Assembly (NCBI GenBank): GCA_037045685.1 | Contig: JBAOII010000027.1 | Coordinates: 62,001-126,000, forward strand | Direction: 5' to 3' | Length of the DNA stretch: 64,000 nucleotides | Source of the DNA: Competibacter_A sp037045685 | GTDB lineage: Bacteria; Pseudomonadota; Gammaproteobacteria; Competibacterales; Competibacteraceae | Shown here: one piece after another, positions 44,710-52,774 of the stretch | Position numbering within the stretch: position 1 is the stretch's first letter | How the letters are laid out: the number at the start of each line of letters is the position of its first letter | Program-made: the position numbers and the translations under genes | Notes under the pieces: generated by a model | What the model was told of the DNA's origin: nothing | Database searches by the model: none | What the model saw: only the letters and a program-made list of their open reading frames with translations

Positions 44710-45947
44710 GCGACCTCCAGCCGGGCGGGCAGATCGATGCGCGTACACGTTCCACCGCGCGGATCGCGCGTCAGGCTCACCTGCCCCCCCAGCCGCTCCA
44801 GCGTGGCATTGGCCAGCAGCAAGCCGACACCCGTACCGCCGTCCTTGGTGGAGCAAAACGCTTCGCCCAGATGGCTTTCCACCTCCGGCGGCAGACCGGG
44901 TCCGCGATCGCGAATCTCGATGACCACCCGTCGCGCATCCCAACGTCCCGCCAGATCCACGCCCTCGGGACAGGCGTCGGCCGCGTTGTTGAGCAGGCTG
45001 ATCAAGGTTTGGCCGATGGTATGCGGCGCGGTCACGGCCGGCGGCGGCGACGGCCCGGCGCAATCGACCCGCAGCGGCACCCAGGGACGCAGCAGTTGCC
45101 AGCGGTCGCGGGTGCGCTCCAGCACCACGTCCAGCGTTTGCGCCGCATCGCGGTCGGCCGACAGATCGGCGCTTCGGAGCAAGTCGCCGAGGATGGCTTT
45201 GCACGCTTCCACCTGTTGGCGCAGGGTTCGCAAGTCGGCCCCCAGAGGGGAATCCTGGCCATGCTCGCGCTCCAGTTCCTTCGCCAGTACGGCGATGGTG
45301 GCCAAGGGGGTGCCCAACTCGTGGGCCGCGCCGGCCGCGAACATGCCCAAGGCCAAAATCTGCTCGTCGCGCAGCGCTTTCTCGCGCAACCGCGAGACCT
45401 GTCGATCCCGCTGTCGCAGCGTCGCCGCCAGCCGCGCCACGAAGCCGGCAATCAGCAGGGCGCTGATGACGAATACCAGCCACATCCCCCACAGGTGGGC
45501 GTGAAAACCGGAACCGTGGCCGCTGAGCATGCCGGGCAACGGCAGATAATGGAACATCAGTGCCGTGTAAACCGCCACCGTCGCCCCCGCCATCGCCCAG
45601 ACTTGGCCGGCGGGCAGCAGTGCGGCGGCGATGATCAGCGGTAGCAGCAGCAGCGAAACGAAGGGGTTGCTGGCGCCGCCGCCAAAATACAACAGGACCG
45701 TCAAGGCCAGCACATCGAATTGCAAATAGGCGAACAGCTCCCACGCCGCCACCGGCGTCGAGTGCCGAGATCGCAGGCTCAGCGCGAGGAAAGCCAGCGC
45801 GATCAGACCCAGAAACAGCGCTATCGACCACGGCGGCAGCGGTTGCGGCGGCGTCAGCCCGAAATGCAACCAGAGCAGCATGACGCCAGGTCCCAGGACC
45901 ACCAGCAAGCGGAGCAACAGCAGGCGTCGCAAATCTTCCATCGGCAA
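44706..45947 (-). CDS. regB: Redox sensor histidine kinase RegB (PrrB/ActS family)
   Basis: The 413-residue kinase has six predicted membrane helices. FGGGASNPFVSLLLLPL holds the G-G-x-x-N-P-F motif linked to quinone binding. The phospho-acceptor histidine is in AAHELGTPLATI, and EACKAILGDLLRSA carries a cysteine where RegB has its redox-active one. The ATPase region shows LLNNAADACPEG, DRGPGLPP and GTGVGLLLANA. All RegB hallmarks are present. Confidence 0.94.
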   Translation of the reverse strand: MPMEDLRRLLLLRLLVVLGPGVMLLWLHFGLTPPQPLPPWSIALFLGLIALAFLALSLRSRHSTPVAAWELFAYLQFDVLALTVLLYFGGGASNPFVSLLLLPLIIAAALLPAGQVWAMAGATVAVYTALMFHYLPLPGMLSGHGSGFHAHLWGMWLVFVISALLIAGFVARLAATLRQRDRQVSRLREKALRDEQILALGMFAAGAAHELGTPLATIAVLAKELEREHGQDSPLGADLRTLRQQVEACKAILGDLLRSADLSADRDAAQTLDVVLERTRDRWQLLRPWVPLRVDCAGPSPPPAVTAPHTIGQTLISLLNNAADACPEGVDLAGRWDARRVVIEIRDRGPGLPPEVESHLGEAFCSTKDGGTGVGLLLANATLERLGGQVSLTRDPRGGTCTRIDLPARLEVA

Positions 45948-46016
45948 AGCTCGGTTGGGTGACGTGGTTTCCGGTCAAGCCGTCAAATTATTGAGTCGGC
46001 GACCAGAAAAGAGAAC

Positions 46017-46061
46017 GTGACAATTTGCCGCATTTATTGTCAGCCAACAATCCCTTATAAT
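46017..46061. promoter_or_regulatory. RegA-box-like site and -10 element between regB and the CBS gene
   Basis: GTGACAATTTGCCGC (46017-46031) fits all but one fixed position of the published RegR/RegA-type consensus GNGRCRTTNNGNCGC. TATAAT at 46056-46061 is a strong -10 for the CBS gene, placing the site near -44. RegA control of this divergent region is inference. Related palindromes occur at 46794, 47050 and 49226. Confidence 0.5.
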
Positions 46062-46119
46062 GAAGCCGCCGAATAATAATAGCGGCTATTGTTGCTGCTT
46101 CACACAGGAGAGAGCTCCG

Positions 46120-46719
46120 ATGAAACAACCTTATCGCTCGCTTCCGCTGCACCGACTCGACCGGGGCATCCGCCATGCTCGCCCCAAGCAGCAATTGCCG
46201 CGACGCATCACCGCCGACGATCCCGCGCTGTCGGTGATGACCGACCTTTGCCAAGTCACCGCCGTGACCACCGAGCTATCGACCCCGCTCAGCAAGGGGT
46301 TGGATATGATGGTCAAGCGCGGAGTGCGCATCCTGCTGGTCTGCGACGCCGAAGACAACATCTTCGGGCTGCTCACCAGCCGCGATATCGACGGCGAGAA
46401 GGCCAACCGGATTCTGGCCAAAACCGGCGGCGCCCGCGAGGATTTGCTCGTCTCCGATGTCATGACCCTCCGGCCGAAGCTGGAAGTGCTGATGATGGAA
46501 GACGTGCTGGGCGCGCGAGTGGGCGACATCATCGCAACCCTGCGGCAGGTCGACCGCCAGCACGCCCTGGTGCTGGATACCGATCCCGAAACCGACATCC
46601 CGGTGGTGCGCGGCATTTTCTCGCTATCGGAGATCGGCTTGCGGCTGGGATTGGACATCAATCGGGCGCGGCAGCCGACGACCTATGCCGAGCTGGAGAA
46701 AGCCGGAGCCGTGCTGTAA
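46120..46719 (+). CDS. CBS-domain protein
   Basis: The 199-residue protein contains a CBS pair (about residues 30-180; TELSTPLSKGLDMMVKRGVRILLV, and DIIATLRQVDRQHALVLDT), a module that binds adenine nucleotides. There is no enzymatic domain, so it is probably a regulator or sensor. AGGAGAG precedes the ATG at 46120. Divergent from regBA across a likely shared control region. Confidence 0.85.
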   Translation: MKQPYRSLPLHRLDRGIRHARPKQQLPRRITADDPALSVMTDLCQVTAVTTELSTPLSKGLDMMVKRGVRILLVCDAEDNIFGLLTSRDIDGEKANRILAKTGGAREDLLVSDVMTLRPKLEVLMMEDVLGARVGDIIATLRQVDRQHALVLDTDPETDIPVVRGIFSLSEIGLRLGLDINRARQPTTYAELEKAGAVL

Positions 46720-46793
46720 CCGCCGCTCTGGCGACCGGCCCAGCCCCATCCGCAGACATCTCTTCGATCATCCCCTAGCGCTATTTGCTGGCC

Positions 46794-46819
46794 GGGACGC
46801 GGCAATTTGTCGCATTCCC
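46794..46819. repeat. GCGRCAATTTGTCGC-type palindrome, copy 2
   Basis: The core GCGGCAATTTGTCGC (46799-46813) is extended by GGGA and TTCCC into a longer imperfect hairpin. It shares TTTGTCGCATTCCC with the copy at 49226. Confidence 0.7.
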
Positions 46820-47049
46820 ACGCGATCCATCACTCTATAGCATTAGAGTCCAGCCTGTGGCGGCGCGGCACGCTGGCTTTGGGCCAAGCGGGTTCTGGTG
46901 TGGGTCTGGACAACACGCGCCAGCCGCCGCCGAGGGCGCCAACAAACGAAAGCGATACTCACAAACGTCGCCGGTCTCTCATTGATCGTCGGACATCACC
47001 ACCGCTTGGCACGATGCGGGCTTCATTTTAGCGGTCCTCCTGATTCCAT

Positions 47050-47074
47050 GGGGTGCGGCGATTTGTCGCACCCC
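47050..47074. repeat. GCGRCAATTTGTCGC-type palindrome, copy 3
   Basis: The core GCGGCGATTTGTCGC (47055-47069) is flanked by GGGGT and ACCCC. About 40 bases downstream it shares CGGATAAyCCGAAGCG-like sequence with the region after copy 4. Confidence 0.7.
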
Positions 47075-47244
47075 CCTCCATTTTCCCCAAGTGATGTTGA
47101 CCGGATAATCCGAAGCGGCGCGTGCTTCGGGAGTACCCTATTACCACCCAGCCAGCGGCTGACACCTCCCAGCCCCGCCCGTTGAGATCAAGATATCCGT
47201 TGCTCTTGGAGCATCACCCCAACATATTGGAGATTTCCAAATCC

Positions 47245-47727
47245 ATGAACATCAAGTTGTCCGTGCTGGGTTTGTTGCTCGCACTGAGCACCCCCGTTTT
47301 GGCCGCCGATACCGCAACGATCAAAGCCGAGGAGCCTTGGGCGCGCGAAAGCCCGCCCACCGTCACCAACGGCGCCGCCTACATGACGCTCGTCAACACC
47401 GGCAAGGAAGCGGACCGCCTAGTCGGCGCGTCCGGCGAGGTTTCGGCCACCGTCGAGCTTCACACCCATCTGATGGAGGGCGGGGTGATGAAAATGCGCC
47501 CGATCAAAGCCATTGAAGTCAATCCCGGGGAACCTGCCGTGCTCAAGCCCGGTGGATTGCACATCATGTTGATCGGCCTTAAAAAGCCCTTGGTGGCGGA
47601 CCAAACCTTTCCCCTGCGCCTGCGCTTCGAAAAAGCCGGCGAGATACCGGTGGAAGTGAAGGTGCGTAAAATGGGTCCGGGAGAAGGCGCCGAGCAGCCG
47701 CATCACAAAGACCACAAGGCGCAATGA
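47245..47727 (+). CDS. PCu(A)C-type periplasmic copper chaperone
   Basis: The 160-residue protein has a signal peptide (LSVLGLLLALSTPVLAAD) and the DUF461/PCu(A)C domain. The copper motif is visible: H and M in ELHTHLMEGGVMKMRPI and the H-x-M of GGLHIMLIGL. It delivers Cu(I) to the CuA site of cytochrome oxidase together with Sco. A His-rich tail (PHHKDHKAQ) adds possible metal ligands. The internal ATG at 47245 is chosen because it starts the signal peptide. Confidence 0.92.
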   Translation: MNIKLSVLGLLLALSTPVLAADTATIKAEEPWARESPPTVTNGAAYMTLVNTGKEADRLVGASGEVSATVELHTHLMEGGVMKMRPIKAIEVNPGEPAVLKPGGLHIMLIGLKKPLVADQTFPLRLRFEKAGEIPVEVKVRKMGPGEGAEQPHHKDHKAQ

Positions 47728-47793
47728 CGTAAAATTTTCCAGAGAGGGGTTGGAAATCCCGGTTCCAGCCCCGCCCGACGAGAAGGCCATACC

Positions 47794-48438
47794 ATGACGC
47801 GCGGCAAACAAACCATTCTGATACTGGCCGGTGCGCTGGCTTTGGGTTTGGGCCTTTGGCTGGGTCAATTACTGACCCGCCCTCCAGTCGAGCCTCCGGC
47901 AATTTCCGGTATCCTCTTTTCCGAGCCCAAAGAAATCGATGATTTCACCCTGAGAGACCAAGCCGGCCAACCTTTCCATCGCGACCGGTTTTCTGGCAAG
48001 TGGACTTTTCTGTACTTCGGCTACACTTATTGCCCGGATGTGTGTCCGCTAACCTTGTTCGAACTCGCCAAGGTACAGCAACAACTGGTGCAGAAAAACG
48101 GAGATCAAGAGACCGCCTATATGCTGATCTCGGTGGACCCTCAACGCGATACACCGCAGCGGCTAGGAGAATACACCCGCTATTTCAATCCAAAATTTTC
48201 AGGCGCCACCGGTACGCCAGAGGAGCTGAGCAAGCTGGCGCAACAGTTTGGCGTTATTTATAGCCGATCACCCGCTCAGGAGAATGAAGCCAACTACACC
48301 ATCGACCATTCTTCGACGGTGATATTGATTGACCCCAATGCCCGTTTGCATGCCATCTTTACACCTCCTCACACGCCCGAGGCCATGGTTTCCGACTTCG
48401 CGAAAATCCGCGAACATTACCGGCTAAAGAATCACTAA
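47794..48438 (+). CDS. SCO1/SenC copper chaperone for cytochrome oxidase
   Basis: The 214-residue protein has an N-terminal membrane anchor (ILILAGALALGLGLWLGQLL) and a thioredoxin-like domain with the copper site C-P-D-V-C (YFGYTYCPDVCPLTLFELA) and the distal histidine in NYTIDHSSTVIL. Sco proteins help assemble the CuA centre. It follows the PCu(A)C gene by 66 bases; together they form a copper-delivery unit. Confidence 0.94.
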   Translation: MTRGKQTILILAGALALGLGLWLGQLLTRPPVEPPAISGILFSEPKEIDDFTLRDQAGQPFHRDRFSGKWTFLYFGYTYCPDVCPLTLFELAKVQQQLVQKNGDQETAYMLISVDPQRDTPQRLGEYTRYFNPKFSGATGTPEELSKLAQQFGVIYSRSPAQENEANYTIDHSSTVILIDPNARLHAIFTPPHTPEAMVSDFAKIREHYRLKNH

Positions 48439-48440
48439 AG

Positions 48441-48459
48441 TTATTATTTTTTATAATAA
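48441..48459. terminator. AT-rich hairpin between convergent genes
   Basis: TTATTAT and ATAATAA flank a T5 loop. It is a weak AT-only stem between sco and the convergent FixH-like gene and could help termination both ways. Confidence 0.35.
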
Positions 48460-48481
48460 ATATCTGAAAACTTCAAATCAT

Positions 48482-48979
48482 CTAAAACTTGGTCGTCAGA
48501 TAAAACTCCGCCACATAGGGCATGGCTCCCGCGACTTCCACGGTCGCTCGCCAGTCCCGTCGCCCCATCGAGCATACCGGTAAAATCGCTTGTCCTCGCC
48601 ACGTTTTATCCGCTTGTCGGCTGAGATCAAAGCGGTTAAACCCCATATTCATGTCCAACATGGTGAAATAAACTGCAACCTTTTCGACTTTAGACGCTGC
48701 CTCTCCGATGAGATTAACTTGAACGGGGAATGCCGTGAGCGATTGTACGCTGTCTCCCAGTCCAAGCGTTACGGTCAATGCCGCATCGCTGGCCGCACAA
48801 AGCTTACCGACAGGATTGCAAGCACGATCAGCGTTCAAGGCAATGGTTCGAACCGAGATAGGCTGAAACCAATGGTTTAGGCGGGGATAATACACGCTTC
48901 CCAAAACCCCCAGCAGAAACAAAACGGCAATCGCTCCACTCAGAGCCAGCCAATCTTGCCTTATCATATTCCGCTTCAT
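48482..48979 (-). CDS. FixH-like membrane-anchored protein
   Basis: The 165-residue protein has one N-terminal membrane helix (LALSGAIAVLFLLGVLGSVYY) and an outside domain with KVAVYFTMLDMNMGFNRFDL and GQAILPVCSMGRRDWRATVEV. The Met- and Cys-containing segments resemble the FixH-like/copper-associated proteins found near Sco genes. The exact family is uncertain. Convergence with the sco gene and position beside mbnP support a role in copper or oxidase assembly. Confidence 0.7.
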   Translation of the reverse strand: MKRNMIRQDWLALSGAIAVLFLLGVLGSVYYPRLNHWFQPISVRTIALNADRACNPVGKLCAASDAALTVTLGLGDSVQSLTAFPVQVNLIGEAASKVEKVAVYFTMLDMNMGFNRFDLSRQADKTWRGQAILPVCSMGRRDWRATVEVAGAMPYVAEFYLTTKF

Positions 48980-49062
48980 AGCCTCACCTCTAATGGCCCT
49001 TCTATTGCTTTTTTTAGCCCCGATGCCAGATCACCGGAATTAGAGCCTGTACAGAAACTCTT

Positions 49063-49095
49063 CTCTCCCCATGGGAGAGGGGTTGGGGGTGAGGG
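49063..49095. repeat. GC-rich dispersed repeat, inverted copy
   Basis: CTCTCCC (49063-49069) pairs with GGGAGAG (49073-49079), followed by GGGTTGGGGGTGAGGG. Read on the minus strand, its CCCTCACCCCCAACCCCTCT matches 41765-41784 at 18 of 20 positions. Confidence 0.6.
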
Positions 49096-49225
49096 CCTTA
49101 TGTTCAATGGATTATGTTTCCAGAGGCTGTGCAAAAACGCCTCTTGGGCGCATGTCGCCAGCCTCTCACAGATCATCCAATTTCCTGCATGTGGCGCCGG
49201 TCTCATCGTGGCAGCCCCCGCTTTA

Positions 49226-49254
49226 GCGGGTGCGACAATTTGTCGCATTCCCGC
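49226..49254. repeat. GCGRCAATTTGTCGC-type palindrome, copy 4
   Basis: The core GCGACAA-T-TTGTCGC (49232-49246) is a perfect inverted repeat, extended by GCGGG and CCCGC. It lies about 100 bases before mbnP. Confidence 0.75.
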
Positions 49255-49349
49255 CTCGTTCTCCACGATTTAGCATGATCGGATAACGCGAAGCGATATG
49301 CCTTTCGTGGCTCCATCCCAAAACTCGCTCGATCTCAGGAGAACCCCGC

Positions 49350-50289
49350 ATGACCCATTCTCGCGACCGGCAGTTGTTGATCCCGATTCGAAGCGCCACC
49401 GCGTTGGGCGTCGCGCTGGCGCTGCTGGCCGGTTGCGGCGGCGGCGACGACGACGACGACGGTGCGGCCAATCGTCGCGCCGTGGTCGAATTCCACGCCC
49501 AGGTCAACGGCCAAGACTTCACCTGCGGCGCGACCTACAGCAATGTGGGCCTCGGCCAACCCGGCACCTATCAAGTCAACGATTGGCGTTTCTACGTCCA
49601 CGATGTGGTGCTGGTCAAGGCCGACGGCAGCCGTCAGGCGCTCGATTTGGAGCAAGACGGTGTCTGGCAATACCGGAACGTCGCCCTGCTGGACCTGAGA
49701 CGGGATTGCGGTGGCGGCCCGCTGCCCACCAACTCGGCCGTGACGGGAACCGTCCCCAGCGAAAATTACTCCGGCATCTGCTTCAAGGTCGGCGTTCCCT
49801 ACGAACTCAACCACGTCAACGACGCCACGGCGCCCTCGCCGTTGAACAGCTCCGGCATGTTGTGGAACTGGCGGGGCGGGCGCAAATTTATTCGGATCGA
49901 CGGGGTGGGCGATCCCAGCAACCTCGACCGAGCAGTGGCGTTCCACATCCACCTGGGCAGCACGCAATGCCCCGGTTCGGACCCCAACGCCCCGCCCACC
50001 GCCGCCTGCGGCTATCCGAACATCGCCGAGTTCTGTCTGGACAACTTCGACGCGGACCAAGACCACATCGTGATGGACATCGGCACCGCGCTGGAGGCGT
50101 CCAACGTCGCGTTCAATACCCCGGATACCGCGCCGGGCTGCATGTCCGGCCAACTCCGATCCCGAGTGCATTCAGGTCATGCCGCGCCTGAACCTGGATT
50201 TCACCTTCGTCGCCGGAGCCGGGGCGACCCCCGAGCAGTATCCCAAACAGGTTCCCCAGCGGCTGTTCGCCGTGGACAAGCATGAATAA
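49350..50289 (+). CDS. MbnP-like copper-binding lipoprotein (metallo-mystery pair, frameshift near 3' end)
   Basis: MbnP family proteins bind copper and have a tryptophan oxidised by their MbnH partner. The lipobox is ALLAGCGGG; then the domain runs RRAVVEFHAQVNGQDFTCG, LRRDCGGGPL, NYSGICFKVGVPYELNH and FHIHLGSTQCPGSDP, with several conserved cysteines. At about 50150 the frame breaks: the open frame continues into unrelated sequence, while the +1 frame gives NSDPECIQVMPRLNLDFTF and the family ending, stopping at 50289. One extra C in GGCCAAC explains it. The natural end overlaps mbnH by 8 bases. Confidence 0.85.
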
Positions 50290-51486
50290 AGCGCTCGGTG
50301 GAACCCTCGCGCTGGGACTATTGCTGGCGGCGGTGGGTTGCGGTGGCGGTGGCGGTGGCGACGACGAAGCCACGCCACCGCCCACCACGAGTTCGGGTTT
50401 TTCCTGGTCGTTGCCCCAAGGCTTCCCCACGCCCAAAGAGTCTGCGGACAATCCTTTGTCCACCGCCAAGGTGGAGCTCGGCCGCCACCTGTTTTTCGAC
50501 CTGCGGATGTCGATCAACCAGACCATGGCCTGCGCTTCTTGCCACCAGCCGGCGCGTGCGTTTACCGACGGGCGGCCGACGGCCGTCGGTGCCACCGGCG
50601 AGGCGCACCCGCGCAACGCGATGAGCCTGACCAACGTGGTCTACAACGCCACCTTCAACTGGGCCAACCCGGGCCTCGCCACGCTCCACGCGCAGGCGCT
50701 CATCCCGATCTTCGGCGAATTTCCGTTGGAGCTGGGCTGGAGCGATCACGAAACCGAAATTCTGGATCGTTTCCGCCACGACGCGATTTACCAGAAGCTG
50801 TTCGCCGACGCCTATCCCGGCGAAACCGACCCCTTTGACGCCGACCGGGTGGCCAAGGCCATCGCCGCCTTCGAATCGATCCTGATTTCGGGCAATTCGC
50901 CCCACGATCAAGCCAACGCGCCAAGGCAATCGCAATGCCATAAGCGACTGCGGCTCGGCGCGGTCAAGAGCTGTTCTTCTCCGAGCGGATGGAATGTTTT
51001 CACTGCCACGGCGGTTTCAACTTCAGCCAAGTCGGTGAACCACGCGGGGACGACGCTCGCCCAGTCCGAGTTTCACAACAACGGTCTCTACAACATCGGC
51101 GGCACGGGCGACTATCCGCTGAATAATCGGGGCCTGTGGGAATTTACCCAACGGCCGGCCGACATGGGGCGGTTCCGCGCCCCCACCTTGCGCAACATCG
51201 AACTGACCGCGCCCTACATGCACGATGGCTCCATCGCCACGCTGGAGGAGGTGATTGGACCACTACTCGCGCGGCGGGCGGCTGATCGAAGCGAAGGACC
51301 GCTGGCGGGTGATGGGGCCAAAAAGCCCCTATCAAAAGCGAGCTGATCGTCGGGTTTTCGCTCACCGCGCAGGAAAAGCAGGATGTCATCGCCTTCTTCC
51401 AGAGCCTCACCGATTGGGAATTCCTGTGCGATCCGCGCTTCGCCGACCCGTTCGGCAATTTTCCACGCCCTCCCCGCTGCAATTGA
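50282..51486 (+). pseudogene. MbnH-like di-heme c-type cytochrome, multiply frameshifted
   Basis: MbnH is a di-haem enzyme of the bacterial cytochrome c peroxidase superfamily that modifies MbnP. The lipoprotein signal (LLLAAVGCGG) and the first haem motif CASCH (50531-50545) are in the initial frame. From about 50905 that frame loses family sequence. The second haem motif CFHCH (50995-51009) and its surroundings (ELFFSERMECFHCHGGFNFS) are in another frame. The first frame resumes at SEFHNNGLYNIGGTGDYP and fails again after ATLEEVI (about 51256). The expected C-terminus (SELIVGFSLTAQEKQDVIAF) is again in another frame, ending at 51486. At least three indels are needed, so as written no complete protein is made. 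Confidence 0.85.
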
Positions 51487-51509
51487 TCATCACCGGATGC
51501 AACCGCCCA

Positions 51510-51811
51510 TGACTCGAATTCGTCGCAATGCCGTCGCCGCGCCGCCCTGCGCAACCGTCCCTCAGGCGCTCGATCTCGCGCCGCCTTCTTGATCGGCGGC
51601 GTTCCTGGCCCTGAGTTTGGGAATACCGATTTTGGACAACCCGCTCACCTTGCCGGCGGCCCATGCCCATCACGGCGGTGGCGGTAGCGGTAGCGGAAGT
51701 GGAGGCAGCGGCGGCGGCGGTAAAGGCGACGGCACTCAACTCAACCAAGCCGACCGGCGCCGCTCAGCCCTCGCCGGGCGACGGCCAGGGCAAGGGCGGG
51801 CGCGGCCTTGA
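51510..51811 (+). pseudogene. Small secreted Gly-rich protein gene, frame-disrupted
   Basis: The first frame starts MTRIRRNAVAAPP and stops after 27 codons. A signal-peptide-like segment (AAFLIGG, then LALSLGIPILDNPLTLPAAHA) is split between frames near 51600. A glycine/serine run (HHGGGGSGSGSGGSGGGGKG) follows, ending at 51811. A short exported Gly-rich protein with two or so indels is the simplest reading. I do not recognise the family. Confidence 0.45.
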
Positions 51812-51823
51812 GGGATTGAAATC

Positions 51824-52207
51824 ATGAGAGCGCCGCCCAAGACCCTACTTGTTCTGGTTTCGATAGTGGCAATCGGTAGCGGCTGCGCGGTTTCGGACCA
51901 GACGAACACCGCGAACGGTTACGGCGCCGTAGCCTACGCCGCCAGTACGCAGGACTGGCGCCTGCGCTGGCAGGCAACCGATCCGCAACGGGCGCGGCAG
52001 CGGGCGTTGGCGGACTGCGCTGCGTCCGATTGCCGGGTGGTCCTAGAGTTCGGTCCCGGTCAGTGCGGCACCTTGGCCTTGAACCGACAGGGTGGATTCG
52101 GCGCGGGTCTGGGCGATACGCCGGCCATCGCCGAGACGGCCGCTCTCGGCGAATGCCAGCGTTCCGGTTCCGGCTGCCGGGTCGCTCCCGCCGAGTGCAA
52201 TCGCTGA
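51824..52207 (+). CDS. DUF4189-type lipoprotein
   Basis: The 127-residue protein has a lipobox (LVSIVAIGSGCAV) and a domain beginning NGYGAVAYAASTQDWRLRWQ with paired cysteines (ADCAASDCRVVLEFGPGQCGTLAL, ALGECQRSGSGCRV), the DUF4189 pattern. The function of the family is unknown. It is one of the few genes between 50 and 55 kb without an obvious frameshift. Confidence 0.8.
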   Translation: MRAPPKTLLVLVSIVAIGSGCAVSDQTNTANGYGAVAYAASTQDWRLRWQATDPQRARQRALADCAASDCRVVLEFGPGQCGTLALNRQGGFGAGLGDTPAIAETAALGECQRSGSGCRVAPAECNR

Positions 52208-52253
52208 AAAATTTCGACCCGAGATCGCGCCTATCAATTCCGGGAAATTTCAG

Positions 52254-52731
52254 ATGACTCTGAAACGGTTTTCTTCCGCTCTCGCCATGCTGACCTTGAT
52301 CGGGTTGCCGGTTTTGGCCAGCGGTCACGGCTACCGATTGGGCGACATCAGAATCGTACATCCCTGGGCGATGCCCACCGCCCCATCGATCACCGATGGC
52401 GCCAACGGCGCCGGCTACTTGGTACTGAAGAACAACGGCCGCAATCCCGACAAACTGCTCTCGGCTTCGACGGAAGTGGCCGGAAAAGTCGAATTGCACG
52501 CTCGCGACAAAGCGGGCGATACGCGGACCCTGCGGCAAACGAACGCCATCGAAATAGCCGCTGGTGGAGAAGTTCGGCTGGAACCCGGCGGTTCGTACCT
52601 GATCCTGGTGGATCTGAAGAAACCGCTGGAGGAAGGGCAGCACTTTCCGATCGTGCTCCAGTTCGAACACGCTGGAAAAATTACCGTGGATACGGTCGTT
52701 CAGACCGAGCGCCAAAGAAGCGATTTATTGA
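52254..52731 (+). CDS. Second PCu(A)C-type copper chaperone, reading frame altered at 3' end
   Basis: The protein has a signal peptide (FSSALAMLTLIGLPVLASG) and a PCu(A)C domain (IVHPWAMPTAPSITDGANGAGYLVL, KVELHARDKAG, LEPGGSYLILVDLKKPL). The H-x-M copper ligands seen in the copy at 47245 are partly replaced (SYLIL in place of HIML), so copper binding may differ. After about base 52705 the open frame runs on to 53405 with no domain, opposite the transglutaminase gene. In the +1 frame the end would be SAKEAIY with a stop at 52731, which I take as the natural end. Confidence 0.65.
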
Positions 52732-52774
52732 GAGCGGCTTACTGCGATCTGTCGTCGGATCGACTCGCGGCAAA

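Larger units (their letters stand above)
46720..47244. other. Intergenic region with two palindromic repeats
   Basis: There is no convincing gene in these 525 bases; short open frames lack domains. It contains palindromes at 46794-46819 and 47050-47074, and a separate hairpin ACTCTA-N6-TAGAGT at 46832-46849. The following PCu(A)C gene probably has its promoter near 47100 (CGGATAATCC). Confidence 0.55.
48980..49349. other. Intergenic region before mbnP
   Basis: There is no gene. It holds a GC-rich repeat (49063-49095), a small stem CCCGCT/AGCGGG (49217-49230) and the palindrome copy at 49226-49254. CGGATAACGCGAAGCG follows, similar to the sequence after copy 3, and may be part of the mbnP promoter. 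Confidence 0.5.

Noticed and set aside
45988..46254. 88-codon minus-strand frame at the regB/CBS junction
   Set aside because: Overlaps the strong TATAAT and the start of the CBS gene; no domain.
46785..47185. Three short overlapping frames (62-95 codons)
   Set aside because: No ribosome sites or domains; the region contains palindromic repeats instead.
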